From assembly GCF_049445795.1 (NCBI RefSeq), contig NZ_JBMSDT010000018.1, forward strand, positions 1-64,000: a stretch of DNA of 64,000 nt. Reading direction: 5' to 3'. The notes under the pieces were generated by a model. The model had not been told where the DNA came from, did not search any database, and saw only the letters and a list, made by a program, of their open reading frames with translations. Each line of letters opens with the position of its first letter. Position 1 is the stretch's first letter. A program made the position numbers and the translations under genes. This document shows, piece after piece, positions 1 to 7,862 of the stretch. The stretch is from Larkinella sp049445795. Its GTDB lineage: Bacteria; Bacteroidota; Bacteroidia; Cytophagales; Spirosomataceae.

Positions 1-61
1 GGGCTTGGGCTAGTTCCAGCACACTGAGACGGTGCTGAGCGAGTTTTTGATTAGCATTCAT
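1..61 (-). CDS. Probable IS481-type transposase, N-terminal fragment (runs off the left edge)
   Basis: Reading the minus strand from the ATG at 61-59 gives MNANQKLAQHRLSVLELAQA and then the window ends. This opening resembles the helix-turn-helix start of IS481-family transposases, where a phrase like LSVLxLAxxLGNVSxACRxxG is usual. Only 20 residues are visible, so the family call is inference. The start lies about 15 bases downstream of a minus-strand TAACTTTG -7 box (84-77), which fits a real gene start. If correct, an insertion sequence borders the export operon to its right. Confidence 0.45.
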   Translation of the reverse strand, partial: MNANQKLAQHRLSVLELAQA

Positions 62-65
62 TTTC

Positions 66-107
66 TTGGTTTTATTCAAAGTTAAAAATACTAACTTTGT
101 CAAGCAA
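66..107. promoter_or_regulatory. Divergent promoter pair inside an inverted repeat
   Basis: CAAAGTTA (77-84) and TAACTTTG (92-99) are 8-base inverted arms separated by 7 bases. Each arm, read outward, is a perfect Bacteroidota -7 box (TAnnTTTG). The right arm points to the operon starting near 137 and the left arm points to the transposase-like gene. A TTGC on the minus strand (107-104) lies 19 bases from the left-facing box, as a -33 element would. The rightward -33 is weaker (TTGG, 66-69, 22-base spacer). The palindrome could also be an operator. Confidence 0.5.
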
Positions 108-136
108 GAAAGTTAAGAATACAAATAAAATTTCTG

Positions 137-553
137 TTGGTTACCTGCTGTTTGAGTATCGGCTATTTCTTTGCAGCGAATCAATTCTCCTTCAAACGGT
201 TTTGGGGCGTTGTCGTACAGGCCGAACTGGTTTTTCTCATCCCAATCTTGCTGAAATTACTTTGGTTTTTGTTTGTACAGACGGATTATGATTTGCTTGC
301 CATTAGTCAATTCTATCCCTTATCGGCGCTGAGCTTATTCAATCCGAAAGAAGTGCAACAATACTGGCTTTACCCCTTACAAACCGCCAACCTGTTTGAG
401 TTCGCGTACTGGTTTTTACTGGCTTACGGGGTATCGGATGCCTGTAAAGAGTCGTTCTCAAAAGCGTTTAGCCTGGTACTTTCTTCCTACGGGGTCGGCT
501 TATTGCTTTGGGTAACCCTAGTTGTTTTTGTAACCGTCACGTACGCATCCTGA
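137..553 (+). CDS. Small multi-pass membrane protein of unknown function in an export operon
   Basis: This 138-residue protein has about four hydrophobic segments (roughly residues 1-15, 24-46, 85-98 and 108-136) and no motif I recognise. There is no ATG near the N-terminus. TTG at 137 is chosen because the reading frame is open only from about position 95 and a -7 box at 92-99 puts the transcript start near 105. The next gene begins one base after this stop, and the ABC exporter gene follows, so the three are almost certainly one transcript. In Bacteroidota such membrane proteins accompany C39-peptidase exporters, but their role is not known to me. It may help redox or assembly steps during peptide export. 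Confidence 0.6.
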   Translation: MVTCCLSIGYFFAANQFSFKRFWGVVVQAELVFLIPILLKLLWFLFVQTDYDLLAISQFYPLSALSLFNPKEVQQYWLYPLQTANLFEFAYWFLLAYGVSDACKESFSKAFSLVLSSYGVGLLLWVTLVVFVTVTYAS

Positions 554-554
554 T

Positions 555-1070
555 ATGAAAACCGGTTTGAAATACAGCCTATTGATTGGGGTTGTGGGGC
601 TCATCGGGTATTTTCTCAGCCGCACCGTCAGTGCCGTGAGTAGTACTCATGAAATCAAAACCCGACGCCAAACCCTGCCGGATTTTAGTCAATTACCCAT
701 TCAGGCACCGTCCAGACCCGTATCACAAGCCATGCTGCAAGGTCGTACCAACATTATTATACTCTTCAATCCGGACTGCGAGCACTGCCAGTATGAAGCC
801 GCCGAGATTAGTAAAAACCGGGATGCGTTGAAGCGGGCTGCCATTTGGATGCTGACGACCGAAAAACCGGCCCGGGTCGGCCAATTTACCCGGCAGTTCG
901 GCCTCGATACGCTTGCCAACGTTTGCGTGGGCACCCTAACGCCGGAGGAACTCACCCAAGCCTTCGGCCCAACCGTGGTGCCGCATTTGTTTATTTACGG
1001 CCCCGACGGCAACCTGCGTAAAGAATACAAAGGCGAAACCAAAATGGAAGCTATTCTGCAACAGCTATGA
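555..1070 (+). CDS. Membrane-anchored thioredoxin-like protein
   Basis: The 171-residue protein starts with an uncleaved-looking hydrophobic segment (residues 6-24), so the rest should face the periplasm. A thioredoxin-like domain follows, with the redox pair Cys75-Glu-His-Cys78 after the strand IIILFNPD and the cis-proline in VVPHLFIY at residue 143. The fold matches TlpA/AhpC-TSA-type thiol oxidoreductases. It overlaps the downstream ABC exporter gene by 4 bases (ATGA), which suggests translational coupling. In peptide-export operons such a protein may keep cysteines of the cargo or of the peptidase reduced. That role is inference; the thioredoxin fold is well supported. Confidence 0.8.
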   Translation: MKTGLKYSLLIGVVGLIGYFLSRTVSAVSSTHEIKTRRQTLPDFSQLPIQAPSRPVSQAMLQGRTNIIILFNPDCEHCQYEAAEISKNRDALKRAAIWMLTTEKPARVGQFTRQFGLDTLANVCVGTLTPEELTQAFGPTVVPHLFIYGPDGNLRKEYKGETKMEAILQQL

Positions 1071-3256
1071 CCACACCCAAGCCTATTACCCGCACATTCA
1101 CCCGCCAACTCGATCAAACCGATTGCGGAGTAGCCTGCTTGCTGTCCCTAATTCGTTACTATGGCGGAGATGTCTCCCGGGAGCGATTGCGCGAACTAAG
1201 CGGGACCAGCATCCAGGGAACCACCCTACTAGGTTTGTGTCAGGCGGCAACCGGTCTGGGGTTTCAGGCTGAAGGCTTTGAAGCAGATGGGGTTCAAAAT
1301 CTGCACGAGTTGTCGTCGCCGGTTATTCTGCATGTCATCCTGGAGGAGCGGCTCCAGCATTATGTGGTGTATTACGGGCTGGCTCCGCATTCGTCAAAGC
1401 GGACGGAAACGCCAGCAGGTGATTCCGCCGTAAAATACCTCATCGGTGATCCCGGCAAAGGAATTTTGGAACTTTCGACCGATGAACTCGAAAGCATCTG
1501 GCAATCGAAGGCGTTGCTGCAGGTGACGCCAACCGAAGCCTTCGTTCCAACGAATCAGCGACAAAAAAGCCAATGGGCGTGGTTCCGGGAATTAATTCGG
1601 GAGGATGTGCCCCTGTTGTCCATCGCGGCAGTTCTGGGCGTACTCATCGCGGTTCTCGGGCTGTCGATGGCCTTGTTTTCTCAACGATTGATCGATGAAA
1701 TTTTGCCGAAACAGAATACCGAAAAGCTAACGCTCGGGTTGGTCTTATTGGCGGTCTTGCTTCTGGCGCGGGCCGGTCTGAATTATTTGCGCGGGTTCTT
1801 TCTTCTTCGCCAAAGCCGCGATTTTAACGTGCGCATCGCCGACAGTTTCTTCCGCGATTTGCTGCGATTGCCCAAGGGCTTCTTCGATACCCGTAAAACC
1901 GGCGATTTGGTAGCTCGTTTAAATGACACCCGCCGGATTCAAAGCACCATCAGTTTTCTGACCGGCAGCGTTGTGATTGATGCGTTGGTCGTGCTGATTA
2001 CGGCGGGGGTGCTTTTTCGGTATTCCTGGCAGATTGGGCTGCTATCGCTGACTTGTTTACCCTTGTACGGCTGGTTGGTCTGGCGGTTTAACGGCCGGAT
2101 TATCAGCGGGCAGCGCGACGTGATGGCTTCCTATGCCCGGACAGAATCGCATTTCATCGACAGCATGAACGGCATTGGCGCGATCAAAGCCAGTCGGCAG
2201 GAAGATTTTTTTGCGAGAATTACCCAAACCGTCTATCAACTCTTTCAGCAACAACTTTATACGCTGGGTTTGCTGGGAAATCGGTACAGCATTCTAAGTG
2301 AGGGGTTTGGGGTGGTCCTGTTGATGGGCCTGATCAGCATAACGGCATTTATGGTGTTGCAGAAACACCTGCTGTTGGGCGAAATGATGGCCGTAATCAG
2401 TTTGGCCAGTACGCTGATTGGCTCGGTTTCGAAACTATCGATTACCAATATTCAGCTCCAGGAAGCGCGGGTTGCCTTTGATCGGATGCACGAATTTACC
2501 GATCTGCCAAAAGAAGCAATGGACACTAACCGCTTCGATACTCATCGTTTTACGGCCCTTCACGTAGAAAAGCTGTCATTTCGCTTTGCGGGTCGCCCGG
2601 CTTTGTTGAAAGAGGTATCGTTCACGGTTCGGCGGGGCGAAATCGTGGGGATCGTAGGCGAAACCGGTTCCGGGAAAAGTATGCTGTTGCAGGTTCTGCA
2701 AAAATTTTACGAGCCGGAAAATGGACAGCTTCGTGTTGAATTAGAAGCGCAGAATGGAGAAAATACCATAGTCCCGTGGTCAGACCTATCGTTGGCCGAC
2801 TGGCGAAGTCAGACCGCCAGTGTTCCACAATCAATCAAAATCTTTAATGGTACCTTGCTGGATAATATCTGTCTGGGCAATATCCTGGAAGAAGGCGAAG
2901 CGGTGGTTAAGTTCTGTCAGCAATACGGTTTTGATCAGTTTTTCGAGCAACTGCCCCAGGGCTACCTTACCCTGGTGGGCGAAGAAGGAATTAACTTGTC
3001 GGGCGGGCAACAGCAGTTAGTCGGTCTGGCCCGTGCCTTGTACCGCCGTCCGCAACTCCTTCTATTGGACGAAGCCACTTCAGCACTGGATCGCCAGACG
3101 GAACAGTTTGTACTGAACTTGCTGGATCGTTTGCGTCCTCAGGTGGCAACCGTTTTGATCACCCACAGAAGCCAGTCGGTGCGGCTGACCGATCGGGTGT
3201 ATTCGTTGCAGACCGGGCAATTGGAAAAGCAAAAAGTAACGGAAGAGGTTGTATGA
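1067..3256 (+). CDS. Peptidase-domain ABC exporter (C39 peptidase, membrane and ATPase domains)
   Basis: The 729-residue protein has three domains in order. A C39 cysteine peptidase covers about residues 10-150, with catalytic Cys20 in DQTDCGVACL, a His in QHYVVYYG and an Asp in IGDPGKG. A six-helix transmembrane domain covers about 170-450. The ATPase has Walker A GETGSGKS near 533, signature LSGGQQQ near 643 and Walker B LLLLDEATSALD near 665, with the H-loop LITHR. Proteins of this build cut double-glycine leaders from small peptides and export the cargo. No precursor lies beside it here. Two GG-leader lanthipeptide precursors occur about 53 kb away in the same window and are possible substrates, but nothing in the sequence links them directly. 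Confidence 0.93.
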   Translation: MTTPKPITRTFTRQLDQTDCGVACLLSLIRYYGGDVSRERLRELSGTSIQGTTLLGLCQAATGLGFQAEGFEADGVQNLHELSSPVILHVILEERLQHYVVYYGLAPHSSKRTETPAGDSAVKYLIGDPGKGILELSTDELESIWQSKALLQVTPTEAFVPTNQRQKSQWAWFRELIREDVPLLSIAAVLGVLIAVLGLSMALFSQRLIDEILPKQNTEKLTLGLVLLAVLLLARAGLNYLRGFFLLRQSRDFNVRIADSFFRDLLRLPKGFFDTRKTGDLVARLNDTRRIQSTISFLTGSVVIDALVVLITAGVLFRYSWQIGLLSLTCLPLYGWLVWRFNGRIISGQRDVMASYARTESHFIDSMNGIGAIKASRQEDFFARITQTVYQLFQQQLYTLGLLGNRYSILSEGFGVVLLMGLISITAFMVLQKHLLLGEMMAVISLASTLIGSVSKLSITNIQLQEARVAFDRMHEFTDLPKEAMDTNRFDTHRFTALHVEKLSFRFAGRPALLKEVSFTVRRGEIVGIVGETGSGKSMLLQVLQKFYEPENGQLRVELEAQNGENTIVPWSDLSLADWRSQTASVPQSIKIFNGTLLDNICLGNILEEGEAVVKFCQQYGFDQFFEQLPQGYLTLVGEEGINLSGGQQQLVGLARALYRRPQLLLLDEATSALDRQTEQFVLNLLDRLRPQVATVLITHRSQSVRLTDRVYSLQTGQLEKQKVTEEVV

Positions 3257-3285
3257 AATTATAAATGTAAACCGGGTCGTCGGAG

Positions 3286-3347
3286 CGATGTTGAATGTCG
3301 AATGATAAAATGGCTCTGCCCATTACTTTATCATTCGGTATTCAGCG
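3286..3347. repeat. Intergenic inverted repeat with CGAATGATAAA arms, possible terminator
   Basis: CGAATGATAAA (about 3299-3309) pairs with TTTATCATTCG further on, and flanking GAAT/ATTC and CG ends extend the imperfect hairpin to 3286-3347. It is followed by TTTTAC and lies 30 bases after the ABC exporter stop, so it can end that transcript. Its TGAATGTCGAATG-type units resemble those at 14.95 kb and 62.7 kb. Confidence 0.55.
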
Positions 3348-3481
3348 TTTTACATGTTAAGGCCTAGTTGAGATAAATAGTTTAGAGAGCCTGAGTTGAC
3401 AGTTTTGTTACCCAAAGGTTGCTTAATGAACTTGAAAACTGCTCAGACTATTGATTTAAGAAATAAAGTTAAAAAAGGTAT

Positions 3482-4279
3482 ATGAAAGTTGTTACAGTAA
3501 TTTCTGATAAGGAGAATCGCGAATTTGTTGATTTTTTACTTTACTCATGTATGAGGCTGGATCTGGATTTAGTTGTTCTGTATGCAAACAAATATACTAA
3601 TCATCGAGTAAAAGATTCATTGCTAATGAATTATCTGTTTTCACAACATGCAGATGAAATTATTATGTTTGTAGATGGATACGATACTATGTTTTTAGCC
3701 AGTGAAAGCGAAATTATTGATAAATATTTAAGGTTTAATGCGCCTATCGTCTTCTCTGCTGAAATAAATTGTTGGCCTTATCAAGAATTATCTTTTTTAT
3801 ATCCAAACACAAATACTTATTTCAAATTTTTGAACTCTGGCGGTTTTATTGGAAGAGCTGGAATTATAAGAGATCTCTTGGTGTTAAACCCATCTCCACC
3901 TGTCAATTATGGATTTCTGAAAAAAATGAAATGGTTTATAAGTGATAACTTGTATAACACTGACGTTAATCCATATAATAAGTACAAGTGGAGCAACCAA
4001 TTTTATTGGCATAATATATATCTGAAAAATCGAAAAATTATAAAATTAGATCATCATTGCGAATTGTTTTACACATTGTCAACTGAACTTAGAAAATTAA
4101 AAAATAAGAGTAACTTGCTTTTATATGAGGAGACAAATAGGATTAAAGAAGAGTTGACTTTTGTCAATAATAGAATCAGATCAAATATAACTCAAAGCTT
4201 CCCTTGCCATATACATTTTAACGGACCAATACCGAAATCCTTAATGGAAGGTGAATTCTTTATGAGATTAAAACAATAA
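3482..4279 (+). CDS. PLOD/procollagen-type glycosyltransferase-like protein, AT-rich
   Basis: The 265-residue protein resembles the glycosyltransferase domain of lysyl hydroxylase/procollagen galactosyltransferases. An acidic motif in MFVDGYDTMFL (near residue 63) looks like the metal-binding DxD region. It is followed by VFSAEINCWP and FLNSGGFIGRAG, both typical of that group. There is no signal peptide, so it should act in the cytoplasm. Two 60-base stretches I counted are 28-30% G+C, against 62% for a stretch of the upstream exporter gene, which suggests recent acquisition. It follows the export operon by 225 bases and precedes a perfect palindrome, so it may be cargo of a mobile island or a tailoring enzyme for an exported peptide. 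The family call is fairly sure; the acceptor is unknown. Confidence 0.7.
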   Translation: MKVVTVISDKENREFVDFLLYSCMRLDLDLVVLYANKYTNHRVKDSLLMNYLFSQHADEIIMFVDGYDTMFLASESEIIDKYLRFNAPIVFSAEINCWPYQELSFLYPNTNTYFKFLNSGGFIGRAGIIRDLLVLNPSPPVNYGFLKKMKWFISDNLYNTDVNPYNKYKWSNQFYWHNIYLKNRKIIKLDHHCELFYTLSTELRKLKNKSNLLLYEETNRIKEELTFVNNRIRSNITQSFPCHIHFNGPIPKSLMEGEFFMRLKQ

Positions 4280-4284
4280 TCGTA

Positions 4285-4315
4285 GTGCTATACTTATAAT
4301 GATAAGTTATAGTGT
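4285..4315 (+). terminator. Weak hairpin after the glycosyltransferase gene
   Basis: CTATACTTAT and ATAAGTTATAG form an imperfect A/T-rich stem around AATG, starting a few bases after the stop codon. It lacks a clear T-tract. Confidence 0.35.
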
Positions 4316-4459
4316 ATCATCAGGATTTAGGTTGAGTTTCTATGTCTGTCGAGCTTTTTAAAATAAGACAAGTTTAACCTGATTAAACGTGAAACCTTTT
4401 GCTGGAGCGTGCAGAAAAACCGTTTGATATGATTTGAATGCTTATTTGTTTATAAAAGT

Positions 4460-4526
4460 GAGAGTGTTCAGTAAAGTGTGTCAAGATAGTTTAGCACTAT
4501 CTTGACACACTTTACTGAACACTCTC
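4460..4526. repeat. Perfect 31-bp inverted repeat with a 5-base centre
   Basis: The arm 4460-4490 (starting GAGAGTGTTCAGTAAAGTGT) is perfectly complementary to 4496-4526, with only TTAGC between. The right arm ends two bases before the lolA stop codon. The length, perfection and AT-rich setting suggest the two ends of an insertion sequence or MITE brought together, or a target of one. It could also act as a two-way terminator between the convergent genes. Confidence 0.9.
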
Positions 4527-4528
4527 GA

Positions 4529-5158
4529 TCACCGCAGATCCACAACCTCCACGCCCGGATACTTGCTCTTGTCAAAGACGAAGAAATTGTCGGCCACGGC
4601 GACATTCGGCGTAAATTTGTCGATGGTATAGCTGGTGACTTTGCCGTTTTTGTCCGTCAGTTTCCAGCCTTTTACCGATTTATCTTTCTTATTGACCGCA
4701 ATCTGGACTTTCGTGATTTGGGTATTCTTTTTTTCCGGTGTCAGTTCCACCACTTCCACCGCCTGGCCGCCCTGCTTTTGCTCGCCGATGTACTTGTAAT
4801 TGTAGCCCTGTTTGTAGATCGAGTAAATCTTCGTCGGGTTGAAGTCTCCGGCGGCCCCGGCGTCGTAATCCTGCACGTTCACTTCGTTCGTTTCCTTGAT
4901 GTAGGTCGACATGGTTTTGCCGTCGGTAAAGACTTCCTGACCGGCTAATTTCAGCCGAAACGCGTTTTTCTTCACCGTCAGGTCACCTTTGTACGTACCG
5001 CCTTCGCCCGTGTAGGTAAAGGTGGCTTTATAAGAGTTTAATGCCTGGTATTTCTTGCTCATCGCGTCCAGCACATCCGCTGCTTTCTTGTCTTTCTGGG
5101 CCACCGCCGAGAGCGATACACCCACCAATAACGCCCATAGAAAGGCTACTTTTTTCAT
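4529..5158 (-). CDS. lolA: LolA-family outer-membrane lipoprotein carrier protein
   Basis: The 209-residue protein has a signal peptide (MKKVAFLWALLVGVSLSAVAQ) and then the single LolA beta-barrel domain. The opening VLDAMSKKYQALNSYKATF is typical of Bacteroidota LolA proteins, and the chain ends with FFVFDKSKYPGVEVVDLR. LolA shuttles triacylated lipoproteins across the periplasm from LolCDE to the outer membrane. It is transcribed after ftsK on the same strand, but a strong hairpin (5305-5338) and its own promoter (5206-5237) separate the two. Its stop codon abuts the 31-bp palindrome, so its original 3' region was probably replaced. Confidence 0.88.
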   Translation of the reverse strand: MKKVAFLWALLVGVSLSAVAQKDKKAADVLDAMSKKYQALNSYKATFTYTGEGGTYKGDLTVKKNAFRLKLAGQEVFTDGKTMSTYIKETNEVNVQDYDAGAAGDFNPTKIYSIYKQGYNYKYIGEQKQGGQAVEVVELTPEKKNTQITKVQIAVNKKDKSVKGWKLTDKNGKVTSYTIDKFTPNVAVADNFFVFDKSKYPGVEVVDLR

Positions 5159-5205
5159 GTGTTTTCCGTTTACGTAAATTCCGGGTCAATTGCTAAAACC
5201 GGCCG

Positions 5206-5237
5206 CAAAGTTGCTGACCGTTTTGTAGGTAGACAAT
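5206..5237 (-). promoter_or_regulatory. lolA promoter
   Basis: On the minus strand ATTG (5237-5234) and CAACTTTG (5213-5206, one mismatch to TAnnTTTG) are 20 bases apart, about 50 bases upstream of the lolA start. Confidence 0.5.
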
Positions 5238-5304
5238 AGTTGAGGCAAAAAGTTTAATAGAAAAGGAGGAAAGGACAAACGAAAAGGGGAGCGGTTTGTA
5301 TCAG

Positions 5305-5338
5305 CAAGAAGGAGACGTATAAAACCGTCTCCTTCTTG
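5305..5338 (-). terminator. Strong hairpin after ftsK
   Basis: CAAGAAGGAGACG (5305-5317) and CGTCTCCTTCTTG (5326-5338) form a perfect 13-bp stem with an 8-base loop, just after the ftsK stop. Confidence 0.75.
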
Positions 5339-5344
5339 TTTCGG

Positions 5345-7846
5345 TCAGTTCATATTCTTCAACAGTTCTTCCAGCGTATTCACATCCTGGATGAGCACTT
5401 CGCGGGCTTTGCTGCCTTCGAACGCGCCGACAATCCCGGCGGCTTCCAACTGGTCGATGAGCCGACCGGCCCGGTTGTAGCCCAGCTTGAGCCGACGCTG
5501 AATGAGCGAGGTGCTGCCCTGCTGGTGATTGACCACCAACCGGGCGGCTTCGTCGAACATCGGGTCACGGTTTTCCAGGTCGATCTCGCGCTCTTCGCTG
5601 CTTCCGGCGTCGTCACCGGCAAATTCGGGCAGGTTGTAAGCTGAATCATAGCCGCGCTGGCCACCCACAAATTCGCAGATTTCTTCGATTTCGTTCGTGT
5701 CGACAAACGGACATTGCAACCGGATGATGTCGGAGTTGGACGAAAACAGCATGTCGCCCATCCCGACGAGTTGCTCGGCACCACCCGTGTCCAGAATGGT
5801 CCGCGAGTCGATTTTGGATGTTACCTTAAACGACAACCGCGCCGGGAAGTTGGCTTTGATCAAACCGGTGATGACGTTCACGGAAGGCCGCTGCGTGGCG
5901 ACCACGAGGTGAATGCCGATGGCCCGCGCCAACTGCGCCAGCCGCGCAATGGGCTGCTCGACTTCCTTGCCTGCCGTCATCATCAAATCGGCCAACTCAT
6001 CGATCACCAGCACGATGTAGGGCAAAAACCGGTGACCTTTTTCGGGGTTCAACCGGCGCTGAATAAACTTGGCGTTGTATTCTTTCAGGTTCCGGCACTG
6101 GGCGTCTTTCAGCAAATTATACCGGTTATCCATCTCGATACACAGCGAATTCAGCGTGTTGACGACCTTCTTCGTATCGGTAATGATCGGTTCGTCACTG
6201 TCGGGTAACTGGGCGAGGAAATGGCGTTCAAGTTTGTTGAACAGCGTTAATTCCACCTTTTTCGGATCGACCAGCACCAGTTTGAGCTGCGACGGATGTT
6301 TTTTATAAATCAACGAGGTCAGCAGCACGTTCAGGCCCACGGACTTCCCTTGCCCCGTGGCCCCGGCCATGAGCAGGTGGGGCATTTTGGCAAGGTCGGC
6401 CACAAAAATCTCGTTGGAAATGGTTTTCCCCATGACGATGGGCAACTCGAAGTTCGACTTGGAAAACTTCTCCGTGCTGATCACCGACCGCATTGCCACC
6501 ATCTCCCGGTTTTTGTTCGGAACCTCAATCCCGATGGTCCCTTTGCCGGGCATCGGCGCAATGATCCGAATGCCGAGGGCCGCCAGACTGAGCGCAATGT
6601 CGTCTTCGAGGCTCTTGATTTTGGAAATCCGGACCCCGGCCGACGGAATGATTTCGTACAGCGTGACGGTTGGTCCGATGGTCGCTTTGATGCTGTCGAT
6701 CGTGATGCCGTAATTCTGGAGCGTATCGACAATCCGGTCTTTGTTGGCTTCCAGTTCTTCCGCCGATACCTGGGCTTTCTGGTTTTCCGGGTATTCCGTC
6801 AGTAACTCAATCGTCGGGAACTGATACCGGGGCAAGTCGAGCGTCGGGTCATACAAACCGTGCAGCTTGAGGGCATCTTCGTCCACCTCGTCGGTCGGTC
6901 CGGCATAGGGTTCGGCTACGGGTTGCGCGGCATCCTCCATCGGTTCGTCGGCGGTGGTATCGGTTACGGTAAACGTCAGCGGTTTTTTACCCAATGGCCC
7001 CGGCGTAAGCACTTTTGGGAGCTTCGTATCCGGCTCCGGTTCTGCCGGTATGTCGGCCACCACGGGCGGTTCTGGTTTCGGAACTCCGTTCACCACCGGT
7101 TTTACGGGTTTGACATCCACAAAGTCCTCGACATCGTCCTCCTCGTCGTCGTCCTCCGGCTCTTCATCTAAGTCCTCCGCCGACGAGCGCGGGGCCGAAA
7201 CCGGCTTTTTGGGTAACGAAACAGAGGGAAGTTTGGTGATTCCGTAGAAGAAAATGAGGAAAACAAATAGCGTGAAGCCGATAATAGCCAGGCCGCCCCA
7301 ACCGATCAGGCTGTACAGCCAGACGTTGATTTCGTAGCCCAGGCCACCGCACCAAACGCTGCCCTGACCGACAGAATCGGTTGCCAGCACAATATAACCG
7401 GCCAGCGAACTGAACCAGGCCATGAAAAAAAGCGTGGCTTTCGTGGTACGGCCCAGAGGCAGCAGTTCCCGCCCGAAGACCAGTTTCCAGCCCGCCAGGA
7501 ACAAAATCAGGGGTAAGCCCAGAGCTGCAACCCCGAACCAGCGGAAAATGAAGACGTGAGCGATGTAAGCACCCAGAATGCCCAGGAAGTTGCGCATTTC
7601 GCTGCCCGATTCGCGCAACGGGGCTTTCGTGACCGTGCTCAGCACACTCTGGTCGGCCTGACCCGTCAGCAGATACGAGCAGAAAGCCACCGTTAGACCG
7701 AGAGCCAGCAGCATCAGCAGCCCTCCGAAAGCAAGCTGCGACCGCCGGTCGGCTTGCCAGACGGGCCATTTGAACGAAACCGACGAAGGCCGTGCTTTCG
7801 GTCGCTCGTTCCGCATTGAATTTTGTCGGTTGATGGGCTGGGTCAT
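5345..7846 (-). CDS. ftsK: DNA translocase FtsK
   Basis: The 833-residue protein has an N-terminal membrane part with four or so helices (about residues 30-205). A very acidic, proline-rich linker follows (EDLDEEPEDDDEEDDVEDF near 225), then the motor domain. Walker A is GATGQGKS near 495 and Walker B is LVLVIDELADLMM near 612. A C-terminal winged-helix gamma domain (about 755-815) reads the orienting DNA sequences. FtsK sits at the septum and pumps chromosome ends apart for dimer resolution. The length is normal for Bacteroidota. An alternative start at Met11 (MRNERPKARP) is possible. It lies 16 bases downstream of pyrD on the same strand. Confidence 0.96.
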   Translation of the reverse strand: MTQPINRQNSMRNERPKARPSSVSFKWPVWQADRRSQLAFGGLLMLLALGLTVAFCSYLLTGQADQSVLSTVTKAPLRESGSEMRNFLGILGAYIAHVFIFRWFGVAALGLPLILFLAGWKLVFGRELLPLGRTTKATLFFMAWFSSLAGYIVLATDSVGQGSVWCGGLGYEINVWLYSLIGWGGLAIIGFTLFVFLIFFYGITKLPSVSLPKKPVSAPRSSAEDLDEEPEDDDEEDDVEDFVDVKPVKPVVNGVPKPEPPVVADIPAEPEPDTKLPKVLTPGPLGKKPLTFTVTDTTADEPMEDAAQPVAEPYAGPTDEVDEDALKLHGLYDPTLDLPRYQFPTIELLTEYPENQKAQVSAEELEANKDRIVDTLQNYGITIDSIKATIGPTVTLYEIIPSAGVRISKIKSLEDDIALSLAALGIRIIAPMPGKGTIGIEVPNKNREMVAMRSVISTEKFSKSNFELPIVMGKTISNEIFVADLAKMPHLLMAGATGQGKSVGLNVLLTSLIYKKHPSQLKLVLVDPKKVELTLFNKLERHFLAQLPDSDEPIITDTKKVVNTLNSLCIEMDNRYNLLKDAQCRNLKEYNAKFIQRRLNPEKGHRFLPYIVLVIDELADLMMTAGKEVEQPIARLAQLARAIGIHLVVATQRPSVNVITGLIKANFPARLSFKVTSKIDSRTILDTGGAEQLVGMGDMLFSSNSDIIRLQCPFVDTNEIEEICEFVGGQRGYDSAYNLPEFAGDDAGSSEEREIDLENRDPMFDEAARLVVNHQQGSTSLIQRRLKLGYNRAGRLIDQLEAAGIVGAFEGSKAREVLIQDVNTLEELLKNMN

Positions 7847-7862
7847 GGTTCGTTCGATTGCC

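Noticed and set aside
1067..3256. The C39 exporter as the assured exporter of the two lanthipeptides
   Set aside because: It is about 53 kb away and on an apparent island; GG leaders make it possible but nothing ties them, so it is only mentioned as a candidate.
3426..3485. Nineteen-codon ORF overlapping the glycosyltransferase start by ATGA
   Set aside because: It has no family likeness, an ordinary AT-rich composition for that region and no promoter box; most likely untranslated leader.
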